64,000 nt of DNA, taken from contig NC_049991.1 in NCBI RefSeq assembly GCF_000003815.2, forward strand, positions 11,103,001 through 11,167,000, in the 5' to 3' direction. Position numbers and translations under genes: made by a program. Numbering within the stretch: the first letter of the stretch is position 1; every line of letters begins with the position of its first letter. The notes under the pieces were generated by a model. That model saw only the letters and a program-made list of their open reading frames with translations, was not told where the DNA came from and did not search any database. The stretch is from Branchiostoma floridae (Eukaryota > Chordata > Leptocardii > Amphioxiformes > Branchiostomatidae). This document shows, piece by piece, positions 55,021-64,000 of the stretch.

Positions 55021-56569
55021 GCATGTTGGGCTTGAATTGTACTTAATGGTATTCTTTGTCAAGATTTGCCTATCTTGTGTATTGACTGCCCATGACCTGT
55101 CCATAAACCATCCCTTTCAAATGCTGTCTTCTGTGTGTTTTTGCCAAATTGGAATGTAGTAGGGTGTGCAGGTAACAGCTCAAAACTAGGCCCACAGGAA
55201 ATAACGGTTGTTACACATGTCCATCGATGTAAGTAGCAGTTTGAGGACAACCTTCCACACCCGGCCAACATCCAAATTGCTTGGTGCATCGTCAGCTTTC
55301 GCATTACATTGATTCTGGTGTCTCTGGCATAGCAACAGTAAAAGACCAACCAAGATTGAGGTTAACCTTTTACACATAGGTGACAAATGTTGCAAAGTAT
55401 TGATATCCTGTTACACAGGTAGATTGCCCACAAACTGGAGTCAACATTTCTCCTAAAGGAGGAGACAATATCTCTGTGGCCAAAGTAGACGGCATTTTGA
55501 CCTTGTGGTTCTCATGTCAGTTACAAAAGGTAGCATTATAGTCCATGATTTCTTCTCACATGTGCTAAAGCGTGTTTCCTGACACAACTGAAAAGTGTTT
55601 CTGATCAATCGCTACGAGTCATCATCTGATTTGGTCAGAGGTCATTCAGTAACATAAAAACCTGTTGGGTAATTGCCTTTTTCTTGTATATTCTGCTCTT
55701 CATGTATGAGTTATACTATTTCTTTGTAGCATGTACAGCCAAACCTGTACAGCTGTCCCTGTATCTCTACATAGGGAACAGACACATATGGCTAATTTGA
55801 CTACTGTTTGGTAGTCCCAATGATAGAAAAATTATCTAGTATTAGTAAGAATCTTGTCTATTAATGACCACCTGTCAGCATATAGACCAGTGGTCCTCTT
55901 GGGCAGTTTTGACTGCAACATTTCTGAGGTAGCTGAAAATCCTGGTTGACCTCACATAGAGGATGCATATCTTATATAAGCTCTTGAGGAAATGATAGAA
56001 CCATGATAAACTAAGTGTGTAATCAAAAGTCAAGTGAACAGATTCGGAGCTGATGTAATATAAATGCCACGTAGGTACCTCCAAGCAGATAAGCCAGTGG
56101 GATTACAGTAGGGCCCAATCTAAACAGTGTTCAGTTGGCCAAGTACTGGAGTGTCACATGGAATCATACTTTTTACCATATGAATAGAACTGCGAAACTA
56201 CTCCTGTTAGTGCAGTGCCCTGTCCAATAACTTTGATGTGTTCAGGATATTAACAGCCCCAGAAGGATGAATTTGTACTCACAAAGCACTGAGATGTACA
56301 AAATTGTAAGTTCAAATAACACCTACGTGTACAATGTAGGAGCAAGAGGCCAAGATTAATCTATATGTGTACGTTCACAGTACACTGTTTTATGAATTTT
56401 CCAACCCAAAAAGCGGCCATGTGAAACATTATCATTTCAAGCAGGTCCAAAGTGATGCTCAAATTTTCAATGATGCCATAATATAAAGTTTCTAAAGTAT
56501 TTTTCAATGCATAACACCATATTGTAATATCATTGGAGATGACTCATCCTAATTTCACCCTCGCCACAG

Positions 56570-56630
56570 GCAGAAGACGGCCCCCCAAACTCCAGCCCAT
56601 CCGGATGGAGCCACAACCACCAAGTCCAAA
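56570..56630 (+). CDS. MAP2K6: MAP2K3/6 exon: N-terminal docking motif
   Basis: Acceptor tcgccacag, donor aaa|gtaaga; 61 bases, phases 1 and 2. Encodes RRRPPKLQPIRMEPQPPSP, with basic residues followed by I-R-M as a MAPK-docking D-site. Confidence 0.8.
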
Positions 56631-59600
56631 GTAAGACACTGCATATAACATGCAATGCTGATATTCACACCATTCATTTTTATTGTTTAGTGAAACTTGT
56701 CACCATGAACATTCAAAATGACTTGTTGAACCTTATTTAGATAATAGCCATTGGAATCAGTTTGCAGACTTTGATGTTGGTCTCGTAGGTTGTGACAACT
56801 GACTAAATTCCCATCTTTTTTTCACAGGCCACCAAAAAATCTGGATTCTGTTGCAACCATTAGTGTCGGTGGGAAGGTAGGTTTTGGTCTAGATATATTT
56901 ACTGTCTGATGCCCTGAAAGTTAGTTTGAAAAAAATAATGTTAGAAAAACAGAACATTGAAAATATGAATTACATTGGTAACAGCAACAATACTAACATA
57001 AGTCAGTTGTATGTTGAAACGTTTGAATTGTATTTATCTTTGTCAGTTCTCTTCTTGCCATCACCATTTATAAAGATTTGTTTTCTGAATAGGTACCTTC
57101 TAGCTGTGAGTCTTGGTGTTTCAGCACATCAAATCTTGTTTTATACCCACGGCCACCTGTTCTGCCTATTCTCTTACAGCCAGTATTTCATTCATGACAG
57201 TTTATGTCTACAGTAGCAGTTTTCAAGCTTACTTGTCCTTACCACCAAATCCATAATACCCAACGCAGAATGCCAATCATATATCCCTTGGGATATTTGT
57301 TACATTTACAGTTCTGTTGGTTGAACAGGAAATAACGATCATAAACTGTGCATTACATTTGTCTTGACCATATGCTAGTCTTTTGATGAACATGAATAAA
57401 TCAACAAATATTCTGTAAATTGTATCTTTCTCTCGTAACTGAATTAATAGATAAGAGGAAATCACCGTGAAGATTCATGGAATTGCATCTACTTTTAACT
57501 TTCACTGATGAAAATGGTCGTCTGATATCAGATATCCATGCAATTGCATGAATCAATGTGAGGAGGACCAAGGAAAAAATTGTCAGGTTGTCATTAAGAT
57601 AAAAGGAAGGCCTGGTACATTACAGTAATTTGTGTCTGACTTCAACCACCTGGTACACTATTCTGCACTATGTTTGTCCCCTTTCCCTCCCATGATATAT
57701 GTACGATCAGTTTAGGCTACAGGTGGATTTAGCCTTTCTTAGCCTATGACAATGCTGAATTCATGATGAATGTGTCTGTCTGTCTAACATTACCCTGTGC
57801 TTACATAGAACCAGTTACTTTGATCCCCATCTGTATTTTATCTAGGTGCTATAGATATCTATTACAAAAATTTGTGACATGAACTGCCAGTCTTGCTCAT
57901 ATGTGATGTGACATTTGTGTCGTGTTGATCCTTGTTTCAGGAGTTTACGTGCAATGCAGATGACCTGAAGCCCATCTGTGAGCTGGGGAGGGGGGCGTAT
58001 GGCATCGTGGAGAAGATGAGGCACGAGTCCAGCAATACAGTCATGGCTGTCAAGGTCAGATGAAGGACAATATGGTTCAAGCATTTTTGTAACTTGAAAA
58101 GTCATGAAAATGAAATGTCATACATATCTTGTACTACATATCTTGGGACTGAATCATTATACTTGTATGGTAAAGTTTTAGGCTTACTATGGTGCTGCGT
58201 TGAGAAAGCTGCAGCCACTTCATTACAACTACAACAAAGGCCAAGCCTGGAGCACATCCTGGTACATGGTTTGACGAAGTAGATGTTTCCTAACAGCAGG
58301 ATTCTGATCTGTACTGTGATGCATTTACCTGCCGGAGGGATGGTTGTTTGATCTTATGGACTTCATGAAATGAAAGGACAGTACAAACACATTAGATTGC
58401 GTGGCGTAATTGTTTGGCGAGATTGCGTGACGTAATGGCGGCAGTGCTTTGGGCTCAGGCCCATGAGGTCCTGGGTTCAAAACCTGCCACGTCATCGATC
58501 TTGTGCCCTTGGGAAAGGCACTTTCCTCACCCCACTCAGGTGAAAAATGAGTACCTAGCTTCAGCTAGGGCCGTCCCTGGGAGAGGACGTCAAATGGAGG
58601 TCCCATGTCTGGGGAGAGCCATACCCCAGGCACAGTACAGTAAAGAACCTGGCACACTTCCCGGTGTGAGCGGATCAAACCATTCCGCTAAATGGGGTAG
58701 CAAGTTTCTCGAGCAGCCTCGTAACACCTGCTTCGCCTATTGGGTTGACCGGTCAGTTAGTCGAACTTGCCAAAGCTCGATGTTTCTGACTTAGGGAGAA
58801 GAGGTGCTGCCACAGTGACTGTAGCTCAATGCCTAGAAGTGGTCAATGGCCTTGCTCTGAGCAAACTCGTTAAAAAGAATGACCAGAGCAATGACATAGA
58901 AGAAATATTGACTAGACGATTATGCAGGGCTTGAAATACTAGGTGAATGATATTACAAATGTGTACTTTAAATTTTTGTGTACCTAAAGTACAAAAAAGG
59001 AGCTGTGCACCTGCTTTCTCACACCTAGATATTTATGTAGGGGTAATTTTACATACATAAAGATGATATCATGCATATAGAATACAACTCAGTGTATTCC
59101 GTACATGTATCATCTGAGGTACCAGCCCAGCCTGCATTAGGGCTGGGATTAAAAGTGATGCAGAATGCACCGTGTTGTATTTTATTTATGTCAGACTCAC
59201 CCAAGAAAATATGCATTGCAATACAAAATGCGTCAGAAGTTAAGACAATTTAGCACCTTCATAGAAAGATTTTGAAGTGTAGCAACGTAATTCTAACGTC
59301 CCAATCAGGTATGTAACAGTGGGGTTCAAGCGCCACCAACTGACTAGTCAAACGGGTCTGAACCTTTTGGCTGGTGGTTAGCTTTGGTTTTTAACTGGCA
59401 GGCCCAGGTTCAAATCCCGTGAGCCAGAAGACTTTTTCTTCTTGCTCCTTGTTTTTCGGGTATTCAAATTTTTGACAGCGACACACTTGGTGCACACAAA
59501 GTGTGTTTTAATTATTCTATGGAAGACTATGATGATTAAACACTTGATTGACTATTAGGGGTGGGTATCGGTACCACTGATTTTTTCAGGTTTGGTACTG

Positions 59601-61351
59601 GTACACCATACTAGTACCCACCCCTGGTGACTATTTGTATTTGTTGCCTCCCCTTCAGAGGATTCCTGTCTCAGTCAACAGTAAAGAACAGAAACGGTTG
59701 CTGATGGACCTTGATATCTCCATGCGCAGCTCCGACCACCCCTGCACAGTAGAGTTCTATGGAGCTCTCTTCAGAGAAGTAAGTCCTCAAGCGTTCTCCA
59801 AATTGCCTGCTACTTTGCATTCAATGAATTGCTGGGTAGCAATACTGAGCTGTTGTTGTTGCTCATTTCCTGATCATAAAGGTGAGTGCTTTCAGGTGTA
59901 ACTTTGAGTGCATATTAAGAAAGGAGATGTTCGGTGTGATTAGATATGATTTCATCATGTTTATTGTGTAAAAACACAAGAAGAAAAGCGTCAGGTCACC
60001 GGGGGCTCCTTTCACTGCAAGGGCACAAAATGGAACAGACCTGCAAGCAGCTGATAGTAGATATTTGATATAGGGTGACAGAAACTAATTCTGAGCATGA
60101 AAGAGTCTAATAAGCCAAGGCCAAATACATGGTAGGAAACTTGTCAATGAAGGCTCAATTGACAGGAATTACTGTGGTGAAGCAGGTTAAGTTGCTGGAA
60201 GTGTCTGTTCAGGAAGATTGAATGCCGGGTTGTTGTAGAGAGAAATGTGGGGGATTAGGGTAAGATGATGGTTGGGATTACATCCTGTAGGAGGAAGGAT
60301 TCAGGCAAGATGAAAATACATAAAGCCTGTGAAGCAGTGTAAATATACAATTACTGGTGTGCATCCGCAGGTGTAAAATTAATTCTTTAATTTCAGGAGG
60401 ATTAGAAGTGATGAAAGCTGGCCCTGCTCTATGATAATGGCAGGATGTAACAAGCTGTGTGTAGCAAAATAACATGTCTCCGGCAATTCTTCCCCTACAC
60501 TGGCCCAGGAGAAAGAAAGAAGCTTATATACATGGTGTAAGAAATTGATGTTGACAGCCTCTACGTAAAGGAGTCAGTGAATACAATTATTGGATCATAT
60601 CACCATGGATGGCTTGCGTCATACCAAGTCTAATTTTGGAGAATATGTTACTCAGTAATCCAGGTTCTTGGCCACTCCAAAAGTTTCTCTCCCCAAGGAA
60701 CAACTTGATGAATATACCAAAAATACAGAATAATATATACAAATTTGTACTGGGTACTTAGGAAGTTAAGAGCTTTACAGGTTTCCCTTGGGTGCCAAAA
60801 CACACTAAAAATGCAGGTTAACTGCACAGGTGAATACAGAAAAAGACAGGTTGGGTGCAAACACTGGAACATTTGGATGTCACCACGTCAGGTTGATTGT
60901 AAGGTGTGTTGTGTTGGTACGTATCCAGGGTGACGTGTGGATCTGTATGGAGGTGATGGACATCTCACTGGACAAGTTCTACAAGAAAGTTTACAGCCTG
61001 GACAAGACCATCCCTGAGGATGTCATCGGCAAAATAGCTGTGGCAGTGAGTCTGACAAAGTCGTTCTATTGTCTGTTTTACAATCTGGTAGTTATTAAGG
61101 ACTGAGATACCGTATCTCATGTGCCAGCAACTGAAATTTGTCACCTCAGTCAATAGCGCTTATATCTACATTATCAGTTTTAGGATCTGCACAATTCTTC
61201 TGTGTTGCGTGAAAGTTAAGTATGCCACTATATTCAGCACTTGATAATAATCTTTCCAATATACGTCCCTTAGTGAAAATGTTATCAGGTTCTCATATGT
61301 TGATATAAAATGAAATGTGTTGATTTGTTTATTCTAGGAGATCATAGATCT

Positions 61352-61390
<39 letters not shown>

Positions 61391-64000
61391 CTTACCAGAT
61401 GTGTCATCTTCATTGTTTCTTACAGGTGGTGGATGCACTGTACTTTTTACATGGTAGTTTAAAGGTCATACACAGAGGTAAGGGCACAGAGATGCAGAAA
61501 GCTGCTTTTGGAGATATCTTACACAAAATCTACTGGGAAAGATAAATTTTTTGTTATGAACTGGATATTTCGTTAAATGATATACCAGAGATTGAGATTC
61601 TGAAGAAGAAATTAATGTTCAAGTAGCGAACCCTTTAACTTAAATGTCATATGTCATTTCTATATTTGTATATTATTACCCCAAAATAGGTAAGAAAGTG
61701 TAACCCGCAATATTATTATTGTCCTCTTTACAGACATAAAGCCTTCAAATATCTTGATAGACAGAAAAGGCCGTGTGAAGATCTGTGATTTCGGTATCAG
61801 CGGCTACCTGGTAGATTCAGTGGCCAAGACTCTAGATGCTGGGTGCAAACCATACATGGCGGTAAGGGGACAGCTTTTTCACATTTGTTTTATTTCTTTA
61901 TTCGTTTACTAACTTATTTATCTATTCATCTCAAAACGGGTGGTTTTGTTCACATTTTTTGCACCTACGTATTGTGCAAGAGCAAGGAAGGCAATTACCG
62001 GTACGCAAAATGTGGTGACCTCTCTATGAAGTAGGTTAATAAGAATTAAGATGGCTTTCCGTACAAATCATGGAAGATTAAAAAGCCTGGCGTACACATG
62101 CACCTGAAGGAAGACAGGATGCAGACCCCTGTAACTAAGATTGCTTGGTCCATTAATTCCTTGCAAAAATTCAAGCAACAGAAAATTGCATCACCATGGC
62201 TAGTAACAGGTCTAATGTTGTGAGACTTGCATGACTGTAGAGGTAGATATCACAAAGTCAATGATTAATGTCAACCATTACTTTGTAAAAGTAAAAAGAA
62301 GAAAGCCCTGTGTTGTTAGGATGCCTGTGATTAGTAAAGCCCCCATTACACGAGAGCAAGAATCAGCCGGAATGCCGTCGGAATGAAAATTATTTTCTAT
62401 TCCTGGCATATTCCTGGCAATTCGTAGTGTGTTCCAGACATTCTTACTGCATTCCAGCTATTTGTGCCTGTTCTTTTGGCTGGCCCGAAAGTTTTTGACA
62501 TGTTAAAAACTGTTGAGGTAAATTCGAAGTGGAGAAATATCGAATGGCATTCGAAGTGGATTCTAAATGTATTCTAACTATTCAAACTGCAGTATGACTG
62601 CATTCTGCAGCATTCCAACATTATTCAAAACATTCTTATCTCATTCGATGGAGAACTGAAACGGCAAGCCACTTCGAATCCTGCCCGAATGTGGCCAAAA
62701 GAATATCTGGAATACAGCACGAATTTCTCGAATACACTAAGAATTCCCAGGAATAGAAAAGACTTTTCATTCTGACGGCATTTCGGCTCATTCCTTCTCA
62801 TGTGAAGGGCATATAAGGTCCATTTGGAATTCCCACTTGGAATGGCCCCGAAAGTGGCATGAATTTTGCAAATACTTCATTCTAGCTGGTTCTGCTTGAT
62901 TCCTGCTTATTCGGTTTCATTGCGAAGGCCCTAAGCAACACTCACCCACACCGACACCTGTGATCTTACCACTGCATTGCAGGCTTGTTTGTTATTGTTA
63001 TTGGGTGGGCCGACTACTCACTCTTTGCAGCCAGGGGCTGAATTGCGAGGATTGTAGTATTACATAAGACAGCATTTCATTGATGGAGTTACGGTTCCTC
63101 TCGGGGTCTATATCTAGGAAGGATAAGCATGCTTTCATCGTTCACCAAAGATGTTAGCTTTGCGTGAAGTAGACAGAGACCAGTGTCTCATCTTCCTGCA
63201 GTGATCACTTCTCTGATCATCCAGTTAGGGGAAATATCAAAAGAAAGGGATTTATTACCTTTGTTGAGAAGTTTTCGATGCCCTTTGTCTGTATGTTTGT
63301 TGTCAGCATAACTGACATCAAAAGCTGTGGATGGTTATTTACTATATTTTGTAGGTGGGTAGGGGTTGGGAAAATGACGAGCAAATTTGATAATATGCCA
63401 TCAAGTAGCTTTCTACAGAACTGCAGAATAACTTCTCTGTTTTTATGTCTCATTTGTTACCAAAGTATTTTATATTCTCAGATCTGTAGTGTTGTTTAAT
63501 GGTTTCTCCTGCATTATGTTGCATTTCCAGCCAGAGAGGATAAACCCTGATGTGAATCAGAAGGGATATGATGTCAGATCAGACATTTGGAGCTTAGGCA
63601 TCACGCTGGTAAGTCTCAGGAGGAATATCTAAGGAAATAGGTAAAGCCAGTCTATGAAGCCTACATTTATCAGAACATTAGATTGGCTGTCAGGTCCTTT
63701 CTAAGTTTGTAAAGCATTGTCATTTCCATTCCCAGCATGTAAACACCTGAGATATGTAGCCTCACCATGTACATATGTATGTGTAATTTCAATGCATAAG
63801 TATCATATCAGTAGTTCATACAACTATGTCAGTATTTTTGAAACTGTGACATGTACTTGTACATCACATAGCCTTTGTCTTTTGCTATGGCACTTATGGT
63901 TTAAGCTGATGCAAATGTAAGGTTGCCTATGTCAAATACTGTTCTGGTCCTTGTTGCATGGATCTACATGCCTGTAATGTGCCTCCTGACAGATTGAGCT
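56570..64000 (+). CDS. MAP2K6: MAP kinase kinase 3/6 (p38 activator), 3' end beyond window
   Basis: Exons 56570-56630, 56828-56876, 57941-58054, 59659-59778, 60929-61045, 61426-61477, 61734-61861, 63531-63608 and 63993-64000 (continuing) splice in frame. In order they give a basic D-site (RRRPPKLQPIRM) and PPKNLDSVATISVGGK. The kinase begins with glycine loop ELGRGAYGIVEKMRHE, catalytic Lys in MAVK, then SKEQKRLLMDLDISMRSSD and FYGALFREGDVWICMEVMD. Then come IHRDIKPSNILID, DFGISGYLVDSVAKTLDAG (activation-loop Ser and Thr in SVAKT), CKPYMAPERI and SDIWSLGITL. The SVAKT loop and DVWICME block identify the MAP2K3/6 subfamily, dual-specificity kinases that activate p38. As a single invertebrate gene it is probably co-orthologous to vertebrate MAP2K3 and MAP2K6. 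Confidence 0.96.
56828..56876 (+). CDS. MAP2K6: MAP2K3/6 exon: linker before the kinase domain
   Basis: Acceptor tttttcacag, donor aag|gtaggt; 49 bases, PPKNLDSVATISVGGK, matching PPRNLDSRxxIxIG of vertebrate MAP2K3/6. Confidence 0.92.
57941..58054 (+). CDS. MAP2K6: MAP2K3/6 exon: glycine loop and catalytic lysine
   Basis: Acceptor cttgtttcag, donor aag|gtcaga; 38 codons, CNADDLKPICELGRGAYGIV through MAVK. Confidence 0.96.
58423..58720 (+). mobile_element. tRNA-derived SINE
   Basis: The head has a box-A-like TGGCGGCAGTGC and a perfect box B (GGTTCAAAACC). The body includes TTGTGCCCTTGGGAAAGGCA and TGAGTACCTAGCTTC, a conserved core I associate with metazoan SINEs. A 16-base near-repeat (GATTGCGTGRCGTAA) lies at about 58394 and 58421. 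Related fragments occur at 30620 and 54936. The 126-codon open frame across it is not a gene. Confidence 0.7.
59335..59435 (+). mobile_element. tRNA-like relic with a perfect box B
   Basis: GGTTCAAATCC and flanking complementary CTTTTGGCT / AGCCAGAAG suggest a degenerate tRNA-derived sequence. The D- and T-arms do not fold properly, so it is not called as a tRNA gene. Confidence 0.3.
59556..59626. mobile_element. 71-bp hAT-like MITE
   Basis: Terminal inverted repeats: tAGGGGTGGGTA on the left and TACCCACCCCTG on the right (CAGGGGTGGGTA). Flanked by 8-bp near-identical duplications, ttgactat and gtgactat. The 8-bp duplication and CAGGG start fit hAT elements. The interior is palindromic (GGTACC / GGTAC). 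Confidence 0.65.
59659..59778 (+). CDS. MAP2K6: MAP2K3/6 exon: helix C region
   Basis: Acceptor tccccttcag, donor gaa|gtaagt; 40 codons (VNSKEQKRLLMDLDISMRSS, TVEFYGALFRE), near-identical to the vertebrate NSQEQKRLLMDLDI block. Confidence 0.97.
59779..60928 (+). other. MAP2K3/6 intron
   Basis: 1.15-kb intron; no recognised element. Confidence 0.7.
60929..61045 (+). CDS. MAP2K6: MAP2K3/6 exon: hinge
   Basis: Acceptor gtatccag, donor gca|gtgagt; 39 codons, GDVWICMEVMDISLDKFYKK and TIPEDVIGKIAVA. Confidence 0.97.
61046..61425 (+). other. MAP2K3/6 intron with (TA)n
   Basis: An alternating TA microsatellite lies at about 61354-61386, 40 bases from the next exon. Confidence 0.8.
61426..61477 (+). 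CDS. MAP2K6: MAP2K3/6 exon: catalytic loop start
   Basis: Acceptor gtttcttacag, donor gag|gtaagg. VVDALYFLHGSLKVIHR plus the first base of the catalytic Asp codon, so an intron splits the HRD aspartate. Confidence 0.96.
61734..61861 (+). CDS. MAP2K6: MAP2K3/6 exon: catalytic and activation loops
   Basis: Acceptor ctctttacag, donor gcg|gtaagg. IKPSNILIDRKGRVKICDFG, then ISGYLVDSVAKTLDAG and CKPYMA. The Ser and Thr of SVAKT are the MAP3K phosphorylation sites. Confidence 0.98.
61862..63530 (+). other. MAP2K3/6 intron with foldback element
   Basis: 1.67-kb intron; the palindromic element at 62339-62810 fills over a quarter of it. Nothing else recognised. Confidence 0.7.
62339..62810. mobile_element. 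Foldback MITE, about 470 bp
   Basis: The left terminus (GCCCCCATTACACGAGAG) and the reverse complement of the right (GCCCTTCACATGAGA) align, and the arms stay alignable for about 100 bases through AATGCCGTC, GGAATGAAAA and TTTTCTATTCCTGG. The interior is rich in ATTC/GAAT words. Non-autonomous; no ORF. Confidence 0.7.
63531..63608 (+). CDS. MAP2K6: MAP2K3/6 exon: APE motif and helix F
   Basis: Acceptor gcatttccag, donor ctg|gtaagt; 26 codons, PERINPDVNQKGYDVRSDIW and SLGITL, matching APERINPELNQKGYxVKSDxWSLGIT. Confidence 0.97.
63993..64000 (+). CDS. MAP2K6: MAP2K3/6 exon, cut by window end
   Basis: Acceptor gcctcctgacag then ATT GAG CT, giving IEL as in LGITMIEL of vertebrate MAP2K3/6. The remaining C-lobe lies beyond the window. 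Confidence 0.85.

Larger units (their letters stand above)
52250..56569 (+). other. Putative first MAP2K3/6 intron or upstream region
   Basis: CpG-poor 4.3-kb stretch containing a foldback element (53824-54224) and a minus-strand SINE fragment (54936-55020). No other exon is recognised. Confidence 0.5.
58055..59658 (+). other. MAP2K3/6 intron rich in repeats
   Basis: Carries the SINE at 58423-58720, a tRNA-like relic near 59340-59430 and a hAT-like MITE at 59556-59626 that ends 32 bases before the next exon. Confidence 0.7.

Noticed and set aside
58414-58794. 126-codon frame
   Set aside because: Lies across the tRNA-derived SINE; the frame is a by-product of the repeat.
59335-59435. Functional tRNA gene
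   Set aside because: Box B is perfect, but the T-stem does not pair and the D-arm is not canonical.
1-64000. CRISPR arrays, bacterial operons or prophage
   Set aside because: The window is eukaryotic; its tandem arrays have no spacers and its genes are intron-split.

Overview
This is eukaryotic, intron-rich genomic DNA with two assembly gaps (177 N at 23785-23961, 100 N at 27422-27521). The best fit is an invertebrate deuterostome, most likely a lancelet (Branchiostoma). Its proteins are very close to chordate families, introns are phase-conserved and full of MITE, SINE and minisatellite debris, and CpG is scarce inside two of the three genes but normal between them, as in mosaically methylated invertebrate genomes. 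The species is inferred, not proven. All three recognised genes lie on the + strand.

Region 1 (1-29.7 kb) is the 3' half of a muscle-type (class II) myosin heavy chain gene. Sixteen exons (3842-25769) encode about 853 residues of continuous coiled-coil rod. The C-terminus has alternatives: intron read-through gives a short acidic tail (stop at 25847), and a distal exon (28298-28555) gives an 85-residue Ser/Thr-Pro-rich tail. A third terminal exon is possible at 27546. The 7-kb intron between the first two exons holds one strong and one weaker candidate internal first exon (9978-10196 and 5100-5132), both ending in phase 0. Spliced to the next rod exon, the stronger would give a headless rod of about 920-980 residues, with the layout of molluscan catchin/myorod. 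The next intron ends in a 62-bp tandem array that copies the real splice acceptor.

Region 2 (29.7-41.1 kb) is CpG-normal intergenic DNA with no recognised gene. It holds a CRE/GC-box patch, hairpins, microsatellites and a few speculative minus-strand exons.

Region 3 (41.37-46.98 kb) is a complete five-exon 5-HT1-type serotonin receptor (466 residues, all introns phase 0), with four CCAAT boxes upstream.

Region 4 (47-52.2 kb) is intergenic with dispersed repeats and palindromes. Region 5 (about 52.2 or 56.57 kb to the window end) is the 5' part of a MAP2K3/6-type kinase (the p38 activator), running off the window in its C-lobe. Its introns carry a tRNA-derived SINE, an 8-bp-TSD MITE next to a splice acceptor, and a 470-bp foldback element.

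The three genes are not an operon and share no pathway; their adjacency is ordinary synteny. The observations most worth checking are the internal first exon of the myosin gene, the acceptor-copying minisatellite, the CpG compartment edges at gene boundaries, and hammerhead-like cores in two repeats.
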